Made by a program: the position numbers and the translations under genes. From HXMU1420-2 sp017643305 (GTDB lineage Bacteria; Pseudomonadota; Alphaproteobacteria; Rhodobacterales; Rhodobacteraceae): 64,000 nucleotides of DNA. The stretch lies in NCBI GenBank assembly GCA_965217135.1, contig OZ244249.1:2418001-2482000 (forward strand), given 5' to 3'. Shown here in pieces: positions 34,313 to 43,780 of the stretch; position 1 is the stretch's first letter, and every line of letters begins with the position of its first letter. The notes beneath the pieces are model-generated. The model had not been told where the DNA came from. It saw nothing but the letters and a program-made list of their open reading frames with translations, and did not search any database.

Positions 34313-36844
34313 TCAGTCAGCGGCCAAAATGTCATCCAGATCGGCCAGGCACTGCGGGCGCAAGTCGCCCCACTGCTCTGCTTGGCAACCATTGATCAGC
34401 TGCATTAATTCCCACGCGCGGTCCTGATCCAAGATCGCGGCAGAGCCCGCAAGTCGATGCGCTTCCTGTCTGTGACCCAAGGCCAGCTGCGAAGCCTCAT
34501 GCAAATCCGTCCGCAACTGGCCAAGATCGGCATGAAACCTGCTCATGACTTCCTGGTACTTCTCACGGCCGAACCTCGCCTCGAACTCCCCCATCTGGCG
34601 AATAGGTGCTTCGGACGCATCGGTGTCGGCCTGACCGTAAAGAGCGCGCTGCAATTCCGCCGCAATACGCGCTTTTGGCACCGGCTTCACCAGTAGTCCT
34701 CGGAAATCGGCAGACAGGATGACTGCGTGATCTTTTGCGCCGGCATGAGCGGTCACCGCGATCGCTGGCACATCGCGCCATGCCACCGGCAGTGCGCGGA
34801 TTAGGTTCAAGGTTTCGATCCCGTCAATACCCGGCATGCTGATATCAAGCAACACTATGTCGAAGGCCTGATTGTGCACGATGGAAACCGCTTCTTTGCC
34901 CGATTCGGCTTCTTCCACCGCAAACCCCAGCTCCTGCAGCATATCCCGGAGGATCAGCCGGTTAATCTCGTTGTCATCCACGACCAAAGCGGTCAACCCC
35001 GAAGGAAATGCAGGCACTTGAGTGGTGGCATGTTTTTCCACCTGTAATTCTCCGGGTGTCGATGCCGGAAGCGGCAAAAGTATGGTAAACAAACTGCCTT
35101 CTCCTGGAATGCTGTCCGCTGAGATGTCTCCCCCCATGGCCTGAACCAGCCGCTTGGTGATCGCCAGCCCCAGCCCAGTGCCGGAGGTTTCGCGCGCGAA
35201 ACCAGTGTCGATGGTGACGAATTCCTCAAAAATTGTGTCCAGATATTCCGGCGCGATCCCTACGCCGGTATCGGCCACCCGGATTTCTACCAGATCATCG
35301 CGGCCCAGGGCCTCAACTTCGACAGAAATCGTGCCGTCGCGCGTGAACTCGATGGCATTGCCGATCAGGTTGTACAGACATTGCTGCAGCGCGGTCTTGT
35401 ACCCTGTAACGTTTGTGAACGGACCTGACAGGAAGCTCACTTCCACACCGTTGTCGCGCGCGTTGGCATTGGCTGACAGGCTGTCGGCGACTTCGCGCAC
35501 CACCTGTTCCAGATCGAACTGGCTGCGATCACGCAGGCCTGCACCGGACCCCAGCCGCGAGAAATCCAGTACGTCATTCACATGGGACAACAGCAGGTTG
35601 CCCGACACGGAAATAGATCGAATATGCCGTCTCTGCTGTTCTGTCAGGTTGTCCCGATCGATCAGTTCGATGGAGCCCAGAATGCCATTCAGTGGCGTAC
35701 GCATTTCATGGCTCATCACCGTCAGCAGATCGGACTTGGCCTGATCGCTTTCACGGGCCTGGTCCCGTGCGGCGCGCAAGTCTTCTTCTGTCTGCAATTC
35801 TTCGGTGATGTCACGAAGGAAGGACACAAACACCTGCTCGCCGGCCGTTTTTGCCAGCGAGATGGTCAATTCCACCGGGAAGACCTCTCCAGATCGGCGC
35901 AGGCCTTCGAGACGGATACGCCCCGCTTCAATGACCTTGTTTTCACCGGTCTCCAGAAACCTATTCATACCGGCCTGATGCGCCGCGCGCAGATGTTCGG
36001 GAACGATCAACTTTGCCATGTCCGCGCCGATGGCTTCGTCTTTAGTGTAGCCGAAAACCTCTTCCGCCGCTCCATTGTATTCTATGATCCGGCCCAAACG
36101 ATCAACTACCAGCACCGCATCCAAAGATGAGGTAATCGCCGCCTCGAATCGGTTGCTGGCTGCTTGGCTCTGGCGGGCAAGCCGCTGCCCTTGGCGGAAC
36201 AGACTGACCAGGAACCCAAAGGCCACCACCAAAAGAAGAAAAAGGCTAAACAGCAGCGAGGCCAACCGGGTGAGCGTTTTTGCCAGTTCGGCACGCCGCG
36301 TTGCATCACGACCGGCGTAGCGCTGGATCGCAGCCAGCGCGAGTTCGCGCGCCTCCGGCCGCAAGCTGCTGATTTGTTCAGAAAGGCTTGGCAAGGCGGC
36401 CCGCATTTGATCATCCGGACCATCGATCACGGGGATGGCACCACCCAGGAAATTGGTCACCGCCATCATGGCTATCTGCACGGCGGGATCTTCCAGTAGG
36501 AAGGCCAGCCGCGAACTTTCTGCAAGCGTCGCCGCTCTGCTGTAGAAGATATCGAAGCGGTTACGCACAGTGGTCAGTGACGCGTCCGTCCCGTCCGTCG
36601 CGTTTTGCACCGCGACTTCCAACTTGAGAAGCTCCACCTCCAGCTGGGCCAGAAGCCAGCTCATGTTATCGTTCTCAGCGGTGGAAAGAACCTCCAGATC
36701 TGATTTGACCTCGCGCCCTAACGCACCAACCAGAACAAGGCTGACCATCAGCAGTAACACGAATACAGTTACCGGCCATCGACGCATTTTGCGAAAGGGC
36801 CCTTTGGAAGTTATGACTGTCTCCCTGAAACGTCCTGAGTTCAC
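34313..36844 (-). CDS. Hybrid sensor histidine kinase with PAS, receiver and HPt domains
   Basis: The GTG at 36844 overlaps the upstream gene's stop (GTGA); the product has 843 residues. Order: membrane helix about 24-42, periplasmic domain, helix about 195-217, PAS about 232-355, HisKA with His379 in SHEMRTPLNG, HATPase about 480-592, receiver about 617-735 with Asp667 in LLDISMPG, and an HPt-like C-terminus with His796 in HRLAGSA. It is thus a complete phosphorelay chain in one protein. The small periplasmic protein coupled to it probably helps sense the signal. The separate LuxR-type regulator at 37572 is the likely target. Confidence 0.92.
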   Translation of the reverse strand: MNSGRFRETVITSKGPFRKMRRWPVTVFVLLLMVSLVLVGALGREVKSDLEVLSTAENDNMSWLLAQLEVELLKLEVAVQNATDGTDASLTTVRNRFDIFYSRAATLAESSRLAFLLEDPAVQIAMMAVTNFLGGAIPVIDGPDDQMRAALPSLSEQISSLRPEARELALAAIQRYAGRDATRRAELAKTLTRLASLLFSLFLLLVVAFGFLVSLFRQGQRLARQSQAASNRFEAAITSSLDAVLVVDRLGRIIEYNGAAEEVFGYTKDEAIGADMAKLIVPEHLRAAHQAGMNRFLETGENKVIEAGRIRLEGLRRSGEVFPVELTISLAKTAGEQVFVSFLRDITEELQTEEDLRAARDQARESDQAKSDLLTVMSHEMRTPLNGILGSIELIDRDNLTEQQRRHIRSISVSGNLLLSHVNDVLDFSRLGSGAGLRDRSQFDLEQVVREVADSLSANANARDNGVEVSFLSGPFTNVTGYKTALQQCLYNLIGNAIEFTRDGTISVEVEALGRDDLVEIRVADTGVGIAPEYLDTIFEEFVTIDTGFARETSGTGLGLAITKRLVQAMGGDISADSIPGEGSLFTILLPLPASTPGELQVEKHATTQVPAFPSGLTALVVDDNEINRLILRDMLQELGFAVEEAESGKEAVSIVHNQAFDIVLLDISMPGIDGIETLNLIRALPVAWRDVPAIAVTAHAGAKDHAVILSADFRGLLVKPVPKARIAAELQRALYGQADTDASEAPIRQMGEFEARFGREKYQEVMSRFHADLGQLRTDLHEASQLALGHRQEAHRLAGSAAILDQDRAWELMQLINGCQAEQWGDLRPQCLADLDDILAAD

Positions 36845-37329
36845 TGCGCCTCAATTTGCAGGCGATTGAGCTGCCAAATGCTGCGGGCATAAATCTCTTC
36901 AGATTGATACACTTCGTTAGCGTCATACGGATAAACGATCCATAGAGGGCCCTTGTCTCGCACTGACATCATCTGCCCGTCGCGCAGAAAAGCCACGATC
37001 GGCCCGCCTTCCACAGCGTCCGACGTGGGGATTTCCACGGCATAATCGTTCAGCGCCACGGCCCGGATCGTGCCGGACTGTGCTCCAACATGGTTCAGCA
37101 GATCATGGAGGGACACACCCTCAAAACGCTGCACTCCATCGGTCCATATGGTCGTGGTTTCGATGGTCGTTCTTGGCATCGCTTCCAGATCTGCCCTTTC
37201 GAATTGCCAACCCTGACCAGATGCAGATGCGGCGGCATCACCGGTCACGGACAGGATGGGTTCACCCGCGAATGCGACAGATGAAATTGACAGTGTTATC
37301 GCGGTGCACAGTGCTTTTAATGTGTTCAA
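36841..37329 (-). CDS. Periplasmic molybdopterin-oxidoreductase-domain-like protein without cofactor cysteine
   Basis: The 162-residue product has a signal peptide (about 1-21) and then a short domain with WTDGVQRFEGVSLHDLLNHV and PLWIVYPYDANEVYQSEEIY, the layout of the sulfite-oxidase-type molybdopterin-binding fold. The mature part contains no Cys, so the Mo-ligating residue is missing and catalysis is unlikely. Its stop overlaps the start of the hybrid kinase (GTGA), which suggests that it is a sensory partner of that kinase in the periplasm. The ligand is unknown. Confidence 0.8.
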   Translation of the reverse strand: MNTLKALCTAITLSISSVAFAGEPILSVTGDAAASASGQGWQFERADLEAMPRTTIETTTIWTDGVQRFEGVSLHDLLNHVGAQSGTIRAVALNDYAVEIPTSDAVEGGPIVAFLRDGQMMSVRDKGPLWIVYPYDANEVYQSEEIYARSIWQLNRLQIEAQ

Positions 37330-37571
37330 CGTGAGGTTTCCGTCTCGAGCTCTCTACGTATTATGGCTTGCTTTTCGCACTACACGCGACACCGATCTCG
37401 TGCGCAACAGAATAGCATCATACACTTTCGGATATGGCAAGGCGCGAATGGGCAGAACTTTCGCCCTGATGGACACTCCTGCCCCCCTTACAGCCATGGC
37501 ATCACTATCCGAAACACGCGCAGGCTGATCCTGCGATCACGCGTGTATTGAGTCGATTAAAAGGTAACGGC

Positions 37572-38288
37572 ATGTCTTCATTTAATTCTAACGAATCCGT
37601 CACTCCGACTGGCTCTATGCTTCCTCGCGTTATAGACTACCGGCATTCTACCGACCCAGCGCAAGTGATTTGTATGAAAATTCTTCTGGCTGATGACCAT
37701 GAATTGGTGCGCGACACCATTTCAGCCTATCTCCATTCCGAAGGCCGCGTCGCGGTAGTCGCGGTACCCGACTACGCGTCAGCTATGAAACAGGTCTCGG
37801 CAGGTGATCCATTTGATTTGGTGTTACTGGATTTCGAAATGCCCGGAATGAACGGGCTCGATGGCCTGACCGATGCGGTGCGCCGGTTCCCCAACCAAGC
37901 CTTTGCCATCCTCAGCGGAACCGCGCCGAACAAAATCGCCCAGGAAGCCGTAGCGCTTGGGGCGGCTGGGTTCCTGCCAAAGACCATGGGGGCAAAATCG
38001 CTGATGAACGCGGTGCGTTTCATGGCAGCAGGGGAAACTTTTGTGCCTGCCAGCCTGCTGGCCGAAGATGGTACACCTGATGAGACCGATTTCTCCCGGC
38101 AGCTGAGCCAGCGGGAAAAAGAAACCTTGCGCGGGTTGTGCCGGGGCCAGTCGAACAAAGAAATCGCCCGCGACCTGAACCTGCAAGAAGTGACCATTAA
38201 GCTGCATGTGCGCACCCTGTGCAAAAAGCTGAACGCCAAGAACCGGACGCAGGCCGCGATGATCGCAAAGAACGCCGGATTCGAATGA
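37572..38288 (+). CDS. LuxR/NarL-type response regulator
   Basis: I place the start at 37572 (MSSFNSNESV), after an AAGG site; an ATG at 37674 (MKILLADDHELVRDTISAYL) starts exactly at the receiver domain and is a real alternative. The receiver has Asp in VLLDFEMPGMNG and the conserved Lys in GFLPKTMGAKS. The C-terminal HTH reads LSQREKETLRGLCRGQSNKE, then IARDLNLQEVTIKLHVRTL. It is a DNA-binding output protein, divergent from the sensor-kinase pair and probably its partner. Confidence 0.88.
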   Translation: MSSFNSNESVTPTGSMLPRVIDYRHSTDPAQVICMKILLADDHELVRDTISAYLHSEGRVAVVAVPDYASAMKQVSAGDPFDLVLLDFEMPGMNGLDGLTDAVRRFPNQAFAILSGTAPNKIAQEAVALGAAGFLPKTMGAKSLMNAVRFMAAGETFVPASLLAEDGTPDETDFSRQLSQREKETLRGLCRGQSNKEIARDLNLQEVTIKLHVRTLCKKLNAKNRTQAAMIAKNAGFE

Positions 38289-38348
38289 CACCGTCATAAC
38301 GCCAGCAAATGGATTGGGCCGATTTGCAGTCTGGTGCGGCGTGCCCGC

Positions 38349-38368
38349 CCACTGTTTAGGCAGTGGGA
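38349..38368. repeat. Inverted repeat downstream of the response regulator
   Basis: CCCACTG (38349-38355) and CAGTGGG (38362-38368) form a 7-bp stem with a 6-nt loop, 61 bp after the regulator stop. On the plus strand it is followed by an A-run, not a T-run, so it is not a classical terminator for that gene. Confidence 0.45.
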
Positions 38369-38481
38369 CTAAAAAAAACCGCATCGCGTCCAGATAATCC
38401 CTGCCCACAATTGTTTTCTGGGCCAACTGCCGCGCGCATGCACTAGTCTGAACCGCAGACCAGTTTTCGGGCGCGAAGACC

Positions 38482-39186
38482 ATGACGAATTTCAGAACTT
38501 GCCTGACCGGCATGAAACTGGCCCTGATGGCCAGCCCCCTGCCTGCGCATGAACCCGACTTTGATGCGCGTATTCGCGACTACATTCTAAACAACCCGGA
38601 AATCATCGTCGAAGCGCTGGAGGTGCTTTCGCAACGCGAAGCTCAGACTGCGCTGGTGCGCAAGCTTACGCAATTCCCGGACCTGTTCACGCGCGCGCCC
38701 GTACTGGGCCTGGGCGACCCCGCCGCGCCGGTACGGGTGGTGGAGCTTTTCGATTACCGCTGCACCCCCTGCAAGGCTGCGCATCCACAGCTTAAGGCGC
38801 TGGTCGCGGCCAATCCACAACTGCGGATCGAAATGCGCCACTTGCCGATCCTGTCACCGGGTTCGGAACGCGCCGCGCGGTTCGCGCTGGCGGTTCTGGA
38901 ACTTTACGGGCCGGACCGGTACGCAGCCGTGCACGCGAGGCTCTGGACGCAGAAAGGCCCGCTGAACACCGCCGGGTTTGCCCAGATCGCAGAGCAAGAA
39001 GCGCTCGACATAGGGGCCGTGGAAGCCGCCATGGACGCACCCTGGATCAACGACCGGATCAACGCCAACCGCGACCTCGCCATCGCGTTGGACATCAGAG
39101 GGACCCCCGCCTTCATCTCGCAGAACTCCGTTGCCGTTGGTGCATCCGACCTGCGGGCGCTGGCCGAGGGCTGGTTGAGGAATTAG
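38482..39186 (+). CDS. DsbA-family thiol:disulfide oxidoreductase
   Basis: The 234-residue protein has a weak N-terminal export signal (through about MKLALMASPLPA), a helical segment DARIRDYILNNPEIIVEALE typical of ScsC/BdbD-like proteins, and a thioredoxin fold with the active site RCTPC in VELFDYRCTPCKAAHPQLKA. The cis-proline loop is RGTPAFI near the end. It would make or isomerise disulfides in the periplasm. It stands alone between the response regulator and the exopolysaccharide cluster. An ATG at 38512 is an alternative start. Confidence 0.85.
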   Translation: MTNFRTCLTGMKLALMASPLPAHEPDFDARIRDYILNNPEIIVEALEVLSQREAQTALVRKLTQFPDLFTRAPVLGLGDPAAPVRVVELFDYRCTPCKAAHPQLKALVAANPQLRIEMRHLPILSPGSERAARFALAVLELYGPDRYAAVHARLWTQKGPLNTAGFAQIAEQEALDIGAVEAAMDAPWINDRINANRDLAIALDIRGTPAFISQNSVAVGASDLRALAEGWLRN

Positions 39187-39371
39187 GGGCATGACCCGGG
39201 TCCGGGCACCTGATCCGGCATCTGCATCGCTGTTCAATGCAGCCCTGCCAACACTTCACCTATCCTAACGTATATGCTGGCCTGTTCCTCTGGGCTCTTC
39301 ATCACCCCGTTGCGCTACGGACGAATGGGTCATGCACGTCCTATCCAAGCATTACTGACGTGAGACTGGGT

Positions 39372-40625
39372 ATGATTACACTTTTGAATGCAGCACCTGA
39401 CACCGGCAACCAGGGCGTAAGTGCGCTCTGCCATTCCGTCGTATCTGGCCTGTCGAAACGGGGAATTGGCGCTATTACCGTTGCAGACCACGGCAGAGGA
39501 TTGCGGCGCGCCGATTGGGGCTATACGACCGTCAACCTGGTAGGTTTGACGCACCACCGCCGGTTTTGGCGTGGCGACAGTCTGCGCACCGCGCATGCCG
39601 TGGCCCGTGTTGGCAATATGTTCAGCGCGCCGGCGCGGTCCATCGCGAGTTCCAACGCGGTGCTTGACATCTCTGGCGGCGACAGTTTCACCGATATCTA
39701 CGGGCGCAAACGGTTCGAAGCGATGGCTTTGACCAAGAAAATGGCACTTAAGGCGGGTGTGCCGCTGATCCTTTTGCCGCAGAAGTTGGGGCCCTTCAAC
39801 GACCCATCGCTTGCGCGGGAAGCGGTTTGCATACTGCGTAAGGCCGCAGCCGTATGGGTGCGGGATGCGCAGAGCTACCAATTCCTTCAGGATCGTCTCG
39901 GCCCCGATTTCGATCCGGCTCGGCACAGGCTTGCCGTGGACGTCGCAGTTACCCTGCCAGCAAAACAACCGCTCGGCTTATCGGCAAAGATCCAGCGTCT
40001 GCTGGCACCTAATCTAGATGAGCAATTCCCTATCGCCGGTCTGAATGTTTCCGGGCTGCTGTGCAACAACGCCTGTGACGCACGCCAGACATTCGGGCTT
40101 GCCGCGGCGCATGATGACCAGATCGAAGCGCTGGCACGATCTTTGCTGCAGACAGATCAGACCCTGCGACTGCTCCTGATCCCGCACGTCCACAAGCCCG
40201 AAACCGAGGCAGAAAGCGATCTGGCGGCCTGCCGTAGCCTGCAAAAGCGCCTGGGTTCACTTGGGGCCGACCGGGTATATGTGCTGGAGCAACGGTTGGA
40301 CGCGATGGAACTCAAATGGGTCTTGGCCCGGCTGGACTGGTTCGCAGGCGCGCGGATGCATGCGACCATCGGGGCATTTTCATCTGGCGTTCCAACCCTT
40401 GGCCTGGGCTACACCGACAAAGCCCAAGGGGTTTTCGATGAATGTGGCATTGGCGATGACGTCGCCGACCTGCGCCGCCTCGATGCGCGGTCTCTGGGGG
40501 CACGGGCCGCGGCCTCATACCTGTCATCGCAAGCCAGCAAAGCTGACTTGAATGCCCGGCTCGAAGGCATCAAAGCCCGCGCCAATCGCGAAATGGACGC
40601 CATGGCGCAGCAGATCGGCGCCTGA
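39372..40625 (+). CDS. Polysaccharide pyruvyl transferase family protein
   Basis: From the ATG at 39372 (MITLLNAAPDTGNQGVSALC) the protein has 417 residues; the 45 codons upstream look non-coding. N-terminal NxGxxA-type loop, AVLDISGGDSFTDIYGRKRF, ILLPQKLGPFNDP, and the C-terminal WFAGARMHATIGAFSSGVPT are characteristic of the CsaB/WcaK family. These enzymes add pyruvate ketals to sugars using PEP. It is the first gene of the plus-strand exopolysaccharide cluster and is often paired with FrhB-like genes, as here. Confidence 0.88.
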   Translation: MITLLNAAPDTGNQGVSALCHSVVSGLSKRGIGAITVADHGRGLRRADWGYTTVNLVGLTHHRRFWRGDSLRTAHAVARVGNMFSAPARSIASSNAVLDISGGDSFTDIYGRKRFEAMALTKKMALKAGVPLILLPQKLGPFNDPSLAREAVCILRKAAAVWVRDAQSYQFLQDRLGPDFDPARHRLAVDVAVTLPAKQPLGLSAKIQRLLAPNLDEQFPIAGLNVSGLLCNNACDARQTFGLAAAHDDQIEALARSLLQTDQTLRLLLIPHVHKPETEAESDLAACRSLQKRLGSLGADRVYVLEQRLDAMELKWVLARLDWFAGARMHATIGAFSSGVPTLGLGYTDKAQGVFDECGIGDDVADLRRLDARSLGARAAASYLSSQASKADLNARLEGIKARANREMDAMAQQIGA

Positions 40626-40635
40626 GATCGTGGGA

Positions 40636-41868
40636 ATGATGCCGAATTCCGGCCGCCTGCTGGCCTGGGCTGTTCCCGTGCTTGCTGAAACGGCGGCATT
40701 GGGCCGCTCCGTCGCTCTGGCCTGGGCGATCGGGCCCGAAGAACTGGGGCGCGCCATGATGCTGGCCCTGACCGTCCGGCTTGTGGAAATGGCCAGTGAT
40801 CTGGGCATCGAACGCCTGATCGTTCAGGCGCCGGACGGAAATACGGCGCGCCTGCAGTCGGACCTGCACGGGGCGGCCATCCTGCGCGGCATGATTAGCG
40901 CTGTGGTGCTTGTCGCCTGCGCGCCGCTGCTTTCCATTGTTTTTGCCGACGGCCCAAGTGCGACATCCTATGCGTTGTTGGCCGTCATTCCCTTCATCCG
41001 GGGGTTCGGCCACCTGGATTACCGTCGTCTGGAACGGCGTTTCCGCTATACCAAAATGACCATCGTGGAGGGTGGCGCGACACTTGCGATGATCACAAGC
41101 GTGCCGCTCGCCGTCTGGGTTTTTGCCGATTACCGCGCCATGGGTCTCGTGCTCATCGTACATGCGCTCACACATACGGTGCTGTCTCATCTGGCAGCCG
41201 ATCGCCGTTACAAGGCAACCCTGTCGCGGGCCACATTGGGGCGCAGTTGGACCTTTGGTGCCCCTTTGCTGGTGAATGCGGGTCTGTTGTTTCTGACATT
41301 TTATGCAGACCGGTTCATCGTGGCTCAAGCCTATGGCTGGGCCTCACTGGCAATCTACGGCGTCGCCTTGCAACTGGCGCTGCTTCCGGCCCAGATTGTT
41401 GGTCGGGCTGCGGGATCTCTCGTTCTGCCAGACCTGCGCGCGGCGATTGCGGACAAAACCCTGCACAGCGTCTGGCCCCGATGTCTCAAGGCGCATGTTC
41501 TGCTGGCGATTATCATGGTTGTCGTCTTTACGGCTCTTGCACCCCCCGCAATTGCCCTTGTCTACGGTCCGACGTTCCGACCCGACACCGTTCTTGCGAC
41601 GGCGCTGGCGTTTGCGGCGGGCTTCCGGATCCTCAGAACGCCGTTTTCCCAACTTGCCGTTGCCACAGGGCAAACTGATCAACCGGCGCGCGCAAACCTC
41701 ATCCGCGCGCTGGCCCTGCTGCCCGCTTTGGCCTGTGCCGCGGCCGGGTTGCCTCTGGCGGCTCTGGCCGCTGCGGCGGCCCTGGGCGAAGCCGGAGCCA
41801 CCCTCCGCGCCTTTTATCTTTCATCAGAAACCTTTTCGCGCCGCGCCCAGAAGGGGGTATTCGCATGA
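40636..41868 (+). CDS. Wzx-type polysaccharide flippase / oligosaccharide translocase
   Basis: The start MMPNSGRLLAWAVPVLAETA at 40636 gives 410 residues with about twelve membrane helices, an MVF/MATE-like topology. It would flip lipid-linked repeat units across the inner membrane. It starts 10 bp after the pyruvyl transferase stop and ends in an ATGA overlap with the FrhB-like gene. The assignment rests on topology, length and its place beside a polymerase and glycosyltransferases. Confidence 0.82.
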   Translation: MMPNSGRLLAWAVPVLAETAALGRSVALAWAIGPEELGRAMMLALTVRLVEMASDLGIERLIVQAPDGNTARLQSDLHGAAILRGMISAVVLVACAPLLSIVFADGPSATSYALLAVIPFIRGFGHLDYRRLERRFRYTKMTIVEGGATLAMITSVPLAVWVFADYRAMGLVLIVHALTHTVLSHLAADRRYKATLSRATLGRSWTFGAPLLVNAGLLFLTFYADRFIVAQAYGWASLAIYGVALQLALLPAQIVGRAAGSLVLPDLRAAIADKTLHSVWPRCLKAHVLLAIIMVVVFTALAPPAIALVYGPTFRPDTVLATALAFAAGFRILRTPFSQLAVATGQTDQPARANLIRALALLPALACAAAGLPLAALAAAAALGEAGATLRAFYLSSETFSRRAQKGVFA

Positions 41869-43124
41869 CCAAAGACCCGATCACCTCTATCGTTGCCTGC
41901 AACCTGTGCACCGGATGTGGCGTCTGTGCAGGCGCCTTTCCCGAAACCATCCAGATGGTGGATGACCCGCAAAATGGCCGCCGCCCGGTGGTTGCGCAAA
42001 CCCCATCCGGCCGAGCCGCCGCCAAGGCAGCCGCAAAGCTCTGCGCTGGCAGCTCGACAGATTGGACAGACCTGCCGATCCGGGACGACATTGATGCGGC
42101 TTGGGGGCCCGTGGTCAGCACGTGGGAAGGATGGGCCAGCGACCCCGAAACCCGGTATCGCGGTTCGTCGGGTGGGGCTGTCACTGCATTGTCCGAATTT
42201 GCGCTGTCACAGGACCTGGCTGGGGGCGTTGCCCATGTCGCGGCGCGCCAGGATGACCCGCGCCTGAATGAAACTGTGGTCACCCGGTCTGCGGAAGGCC
42301 TGCGGCGGGCGGCCGGGTCGCGTTACGCGCAGGCCAGCCCCGGCGAGGCGATCACAGAGATTTCCGCTGGCGTAGCCCCCGTCGTGTTTGTTGGAAAACC
42401 CTGTGACGTCGCGAGTATTCACAAGGCGGCGACCGCCGATCCCGCGCTGGCGGAGCGTATCCCTCTGACAATCGCAATATTCTGCGCGGGCGCGCCCACG
42501 CTTGTTGCAACCGACGCACTGCTGGATCGGCTAGGCGTTCCGAAAGAAGCGCGCCTGACGGATCTGAGGTATCGTGGCAAAGGCTGGCCGGGCCTGATGC
42601 AGGCCACCTGGCGCGACGATACAGGCGTGGAACACTCCAGCACCGGCATCTCCTATGCAGAAGGCTGGGGCTCAATCCTCCAAGCCAGCCGCCGCTGGCG
42701 ATGCCGCGTCTGCGCAGATCATACCGGCGCGTTTGCCGACATTTCCGTCGGCGACCCCTGGCACGCCCCACCCGAAGGCGACAAAGATTTTGGCCGTTCA
42801 CTGATCGTGGCCCGCACTGCACGCGGGCGTGCCTTTGTTCAGGCCGCCATCAACGCCGGTGTCATCGTTGCAGAAGCCCGGCCACGTGATCTGATCGCGC
42901 AAGCCCAACCCAACCTCAGCGCCACGCATGGTGCGGTCTGGGGGCGGCGCATTGCAACCCGTATGCTGGGCCTGGCTGCACCGAAAGATCATGGCCAGCA
43001 ACTGTTCAGCCTCTGGCTGGGCCTGCCGACCAAACAGAAACTGCAATCGGTTCTCGGGACCTGGAAACGGGTACTGCGTGACCGATTGTGGCGGAGTGTG
43101 GCTATTGTGGAACGGGCAAAGTGA
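41865..43124 (+). CDS. FrhB-type coenzyme F420 hydrogenase/dehydrogenase beta subunit family protein
   Basis: The 419-residue protein opens with a cysteine cluster CNLCTGCGVCAGAFP (Cys 12, 15, 18, 21; the usual fourth ferredoxin Cys before Pro is Phe). It continues with RGSSGGAVTALSEFAL, VVFVGKPCDVASI and a later CRVCADHTGAFADISVGDPW, all typical of the FrhB N- and C-terminal domains. Members in polysaccharide loci occur next to pyruvyl transferases, and their exact reaction is not known. It probably carries an Fe-S cluster and flavin in the cytoplasm. Both ends overlap the neighbouring genes. Confidence 0.85.
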   Translation: MTKDPITSIVACNLCTGCGVCAGAFPETIQMVDDPQNGRRPVVAQTPSGRAAAKAAAKLCAGSSTDWTDLPIRDDIDAAWGPVVSTWEGWASDPETRYRGSSGGAVTALSEFALSQDLAGGVAHVAARQDDPRLNETVVTRSAEGLRRAAGSRYAQASPGEAITEISAGVAPVVFVGKPCDVASIHKAATADPALAERIPLTIAIFCAGAPTLVATDALLDRLGVPKEARLTDLRYRGKGWPGLMQATWRDDTGVEHSSTGISYAEGWGSILQASRRWRCRVCADHTGAFADISVGDPWHAPPEGDKDFGRSLIVARTARGRAFVQAAINAGVIVAEARPRDLIAQAQPNLSATHGAVWGRRIATRMLGLAAPKDHGQQLFSLWLGLPTKQKLQSVLGTWKRVLRDRLWRSVAIVERAK

Positions 43125-43777
43125 CCCTCGGCGAGGCACTCGCCTCTGACCGAAGCCGCAACCTCGACCTCCTGCGATTGGTCCTGGCGGCTTCGGTCAT
43201 CATCAGTCATGCCTGGTCCCTGGCGCTCAGCCCCGGCACAGCGGAACCGCTGGACTGGGTTGCCAGCCATTCCCTCGGTGGCTGGGCGATTGGCGGTTTC
43301 TTCCTCATTTCCGGATTGCTGGTTACTGCCAGCGCACAGCGGAGCACCCCGCGCCAGTTCCGGGTCGCCCGCGCACGCCGGATCATGCCGGGCGTGGGTG
43401 TCGTAGTTTTGGTCACCCTGGCACTGGCCTGTGTCAGTGGGTCCTCGACCAACGTTCAGGAAGCAGTGACCTGGTTCGCCCGCGTCCTGACGCTGGTGTC
43501 CAACGAACATCGCCTGACCGAGGCATTTATCCCCAACCCATATCCGGAAATCATCAACGGGCCGTTGTGGAGCCTGTTTTATGAAGTGCTCGCCTACGCC
43601 ATCTGCGCGGCCTTGGTGTGGGCAGGCGGCGCGCGCAAGACCATCGTAGCGGCGATGCCGCGGATCCTGCCTTTGCAACTGACCATTCTGAGCGTTCTTG
43701 CCATCTATCCCATCGCATTGATCAGCTGGTACTTTGTGGAGCGACCGGAACTTACCCAACGTCGCTTGGTGTTCTGA
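43121..43777 (+). CDS. Acyltransferase 3 family protein, unusually short
   Basis: The GTG at 43121 overlaps the previous stop (GTGA) and gives 218 residues. It has the normal beginning of OafA/YrhL-type enzymes (RNLDLLRLVLAASVIISHAW, GGFFLISGLLVTAS), the mid-protein motif NGPLWSLFYEVLAYAI, and a normal ending ISWYFVERPEL. The usual 120 or so residues between the last two, carrying several membrane helices, are absent. Either an in-frame deletion has crippled it or it is a compact variant. Intact members acetylate sugars in exopolysaccharides. Confidence 0.75.
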   Translation: MTLGEALASDRSRNLDLLRLVLAASVIISHAWSLALSPGTAEPLDWVASHSLGGWAIGGFFLISGLLVTASAQRSTPRQFRVARARRIMPGVGVVVLVTLALACVSGSSTNVQEAVTWFARVLTLVSNEHRLTEAFIPNPYPEIINGPLWSLFYEVLAYAICAALVWAGGARKTIVAAMPRILPLQLTILSVLAIYPIALISWYFVERPELTQRRLVF

Positions 43778-43780
43778 GCC

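Noticed and set aside
38349..38380. Intrinsic terminator of the response-regulator gene
   Set aside because: The stem is perfect but is followed by A residues on the coding strand, not T, so it was listed only as an inverted repeat.
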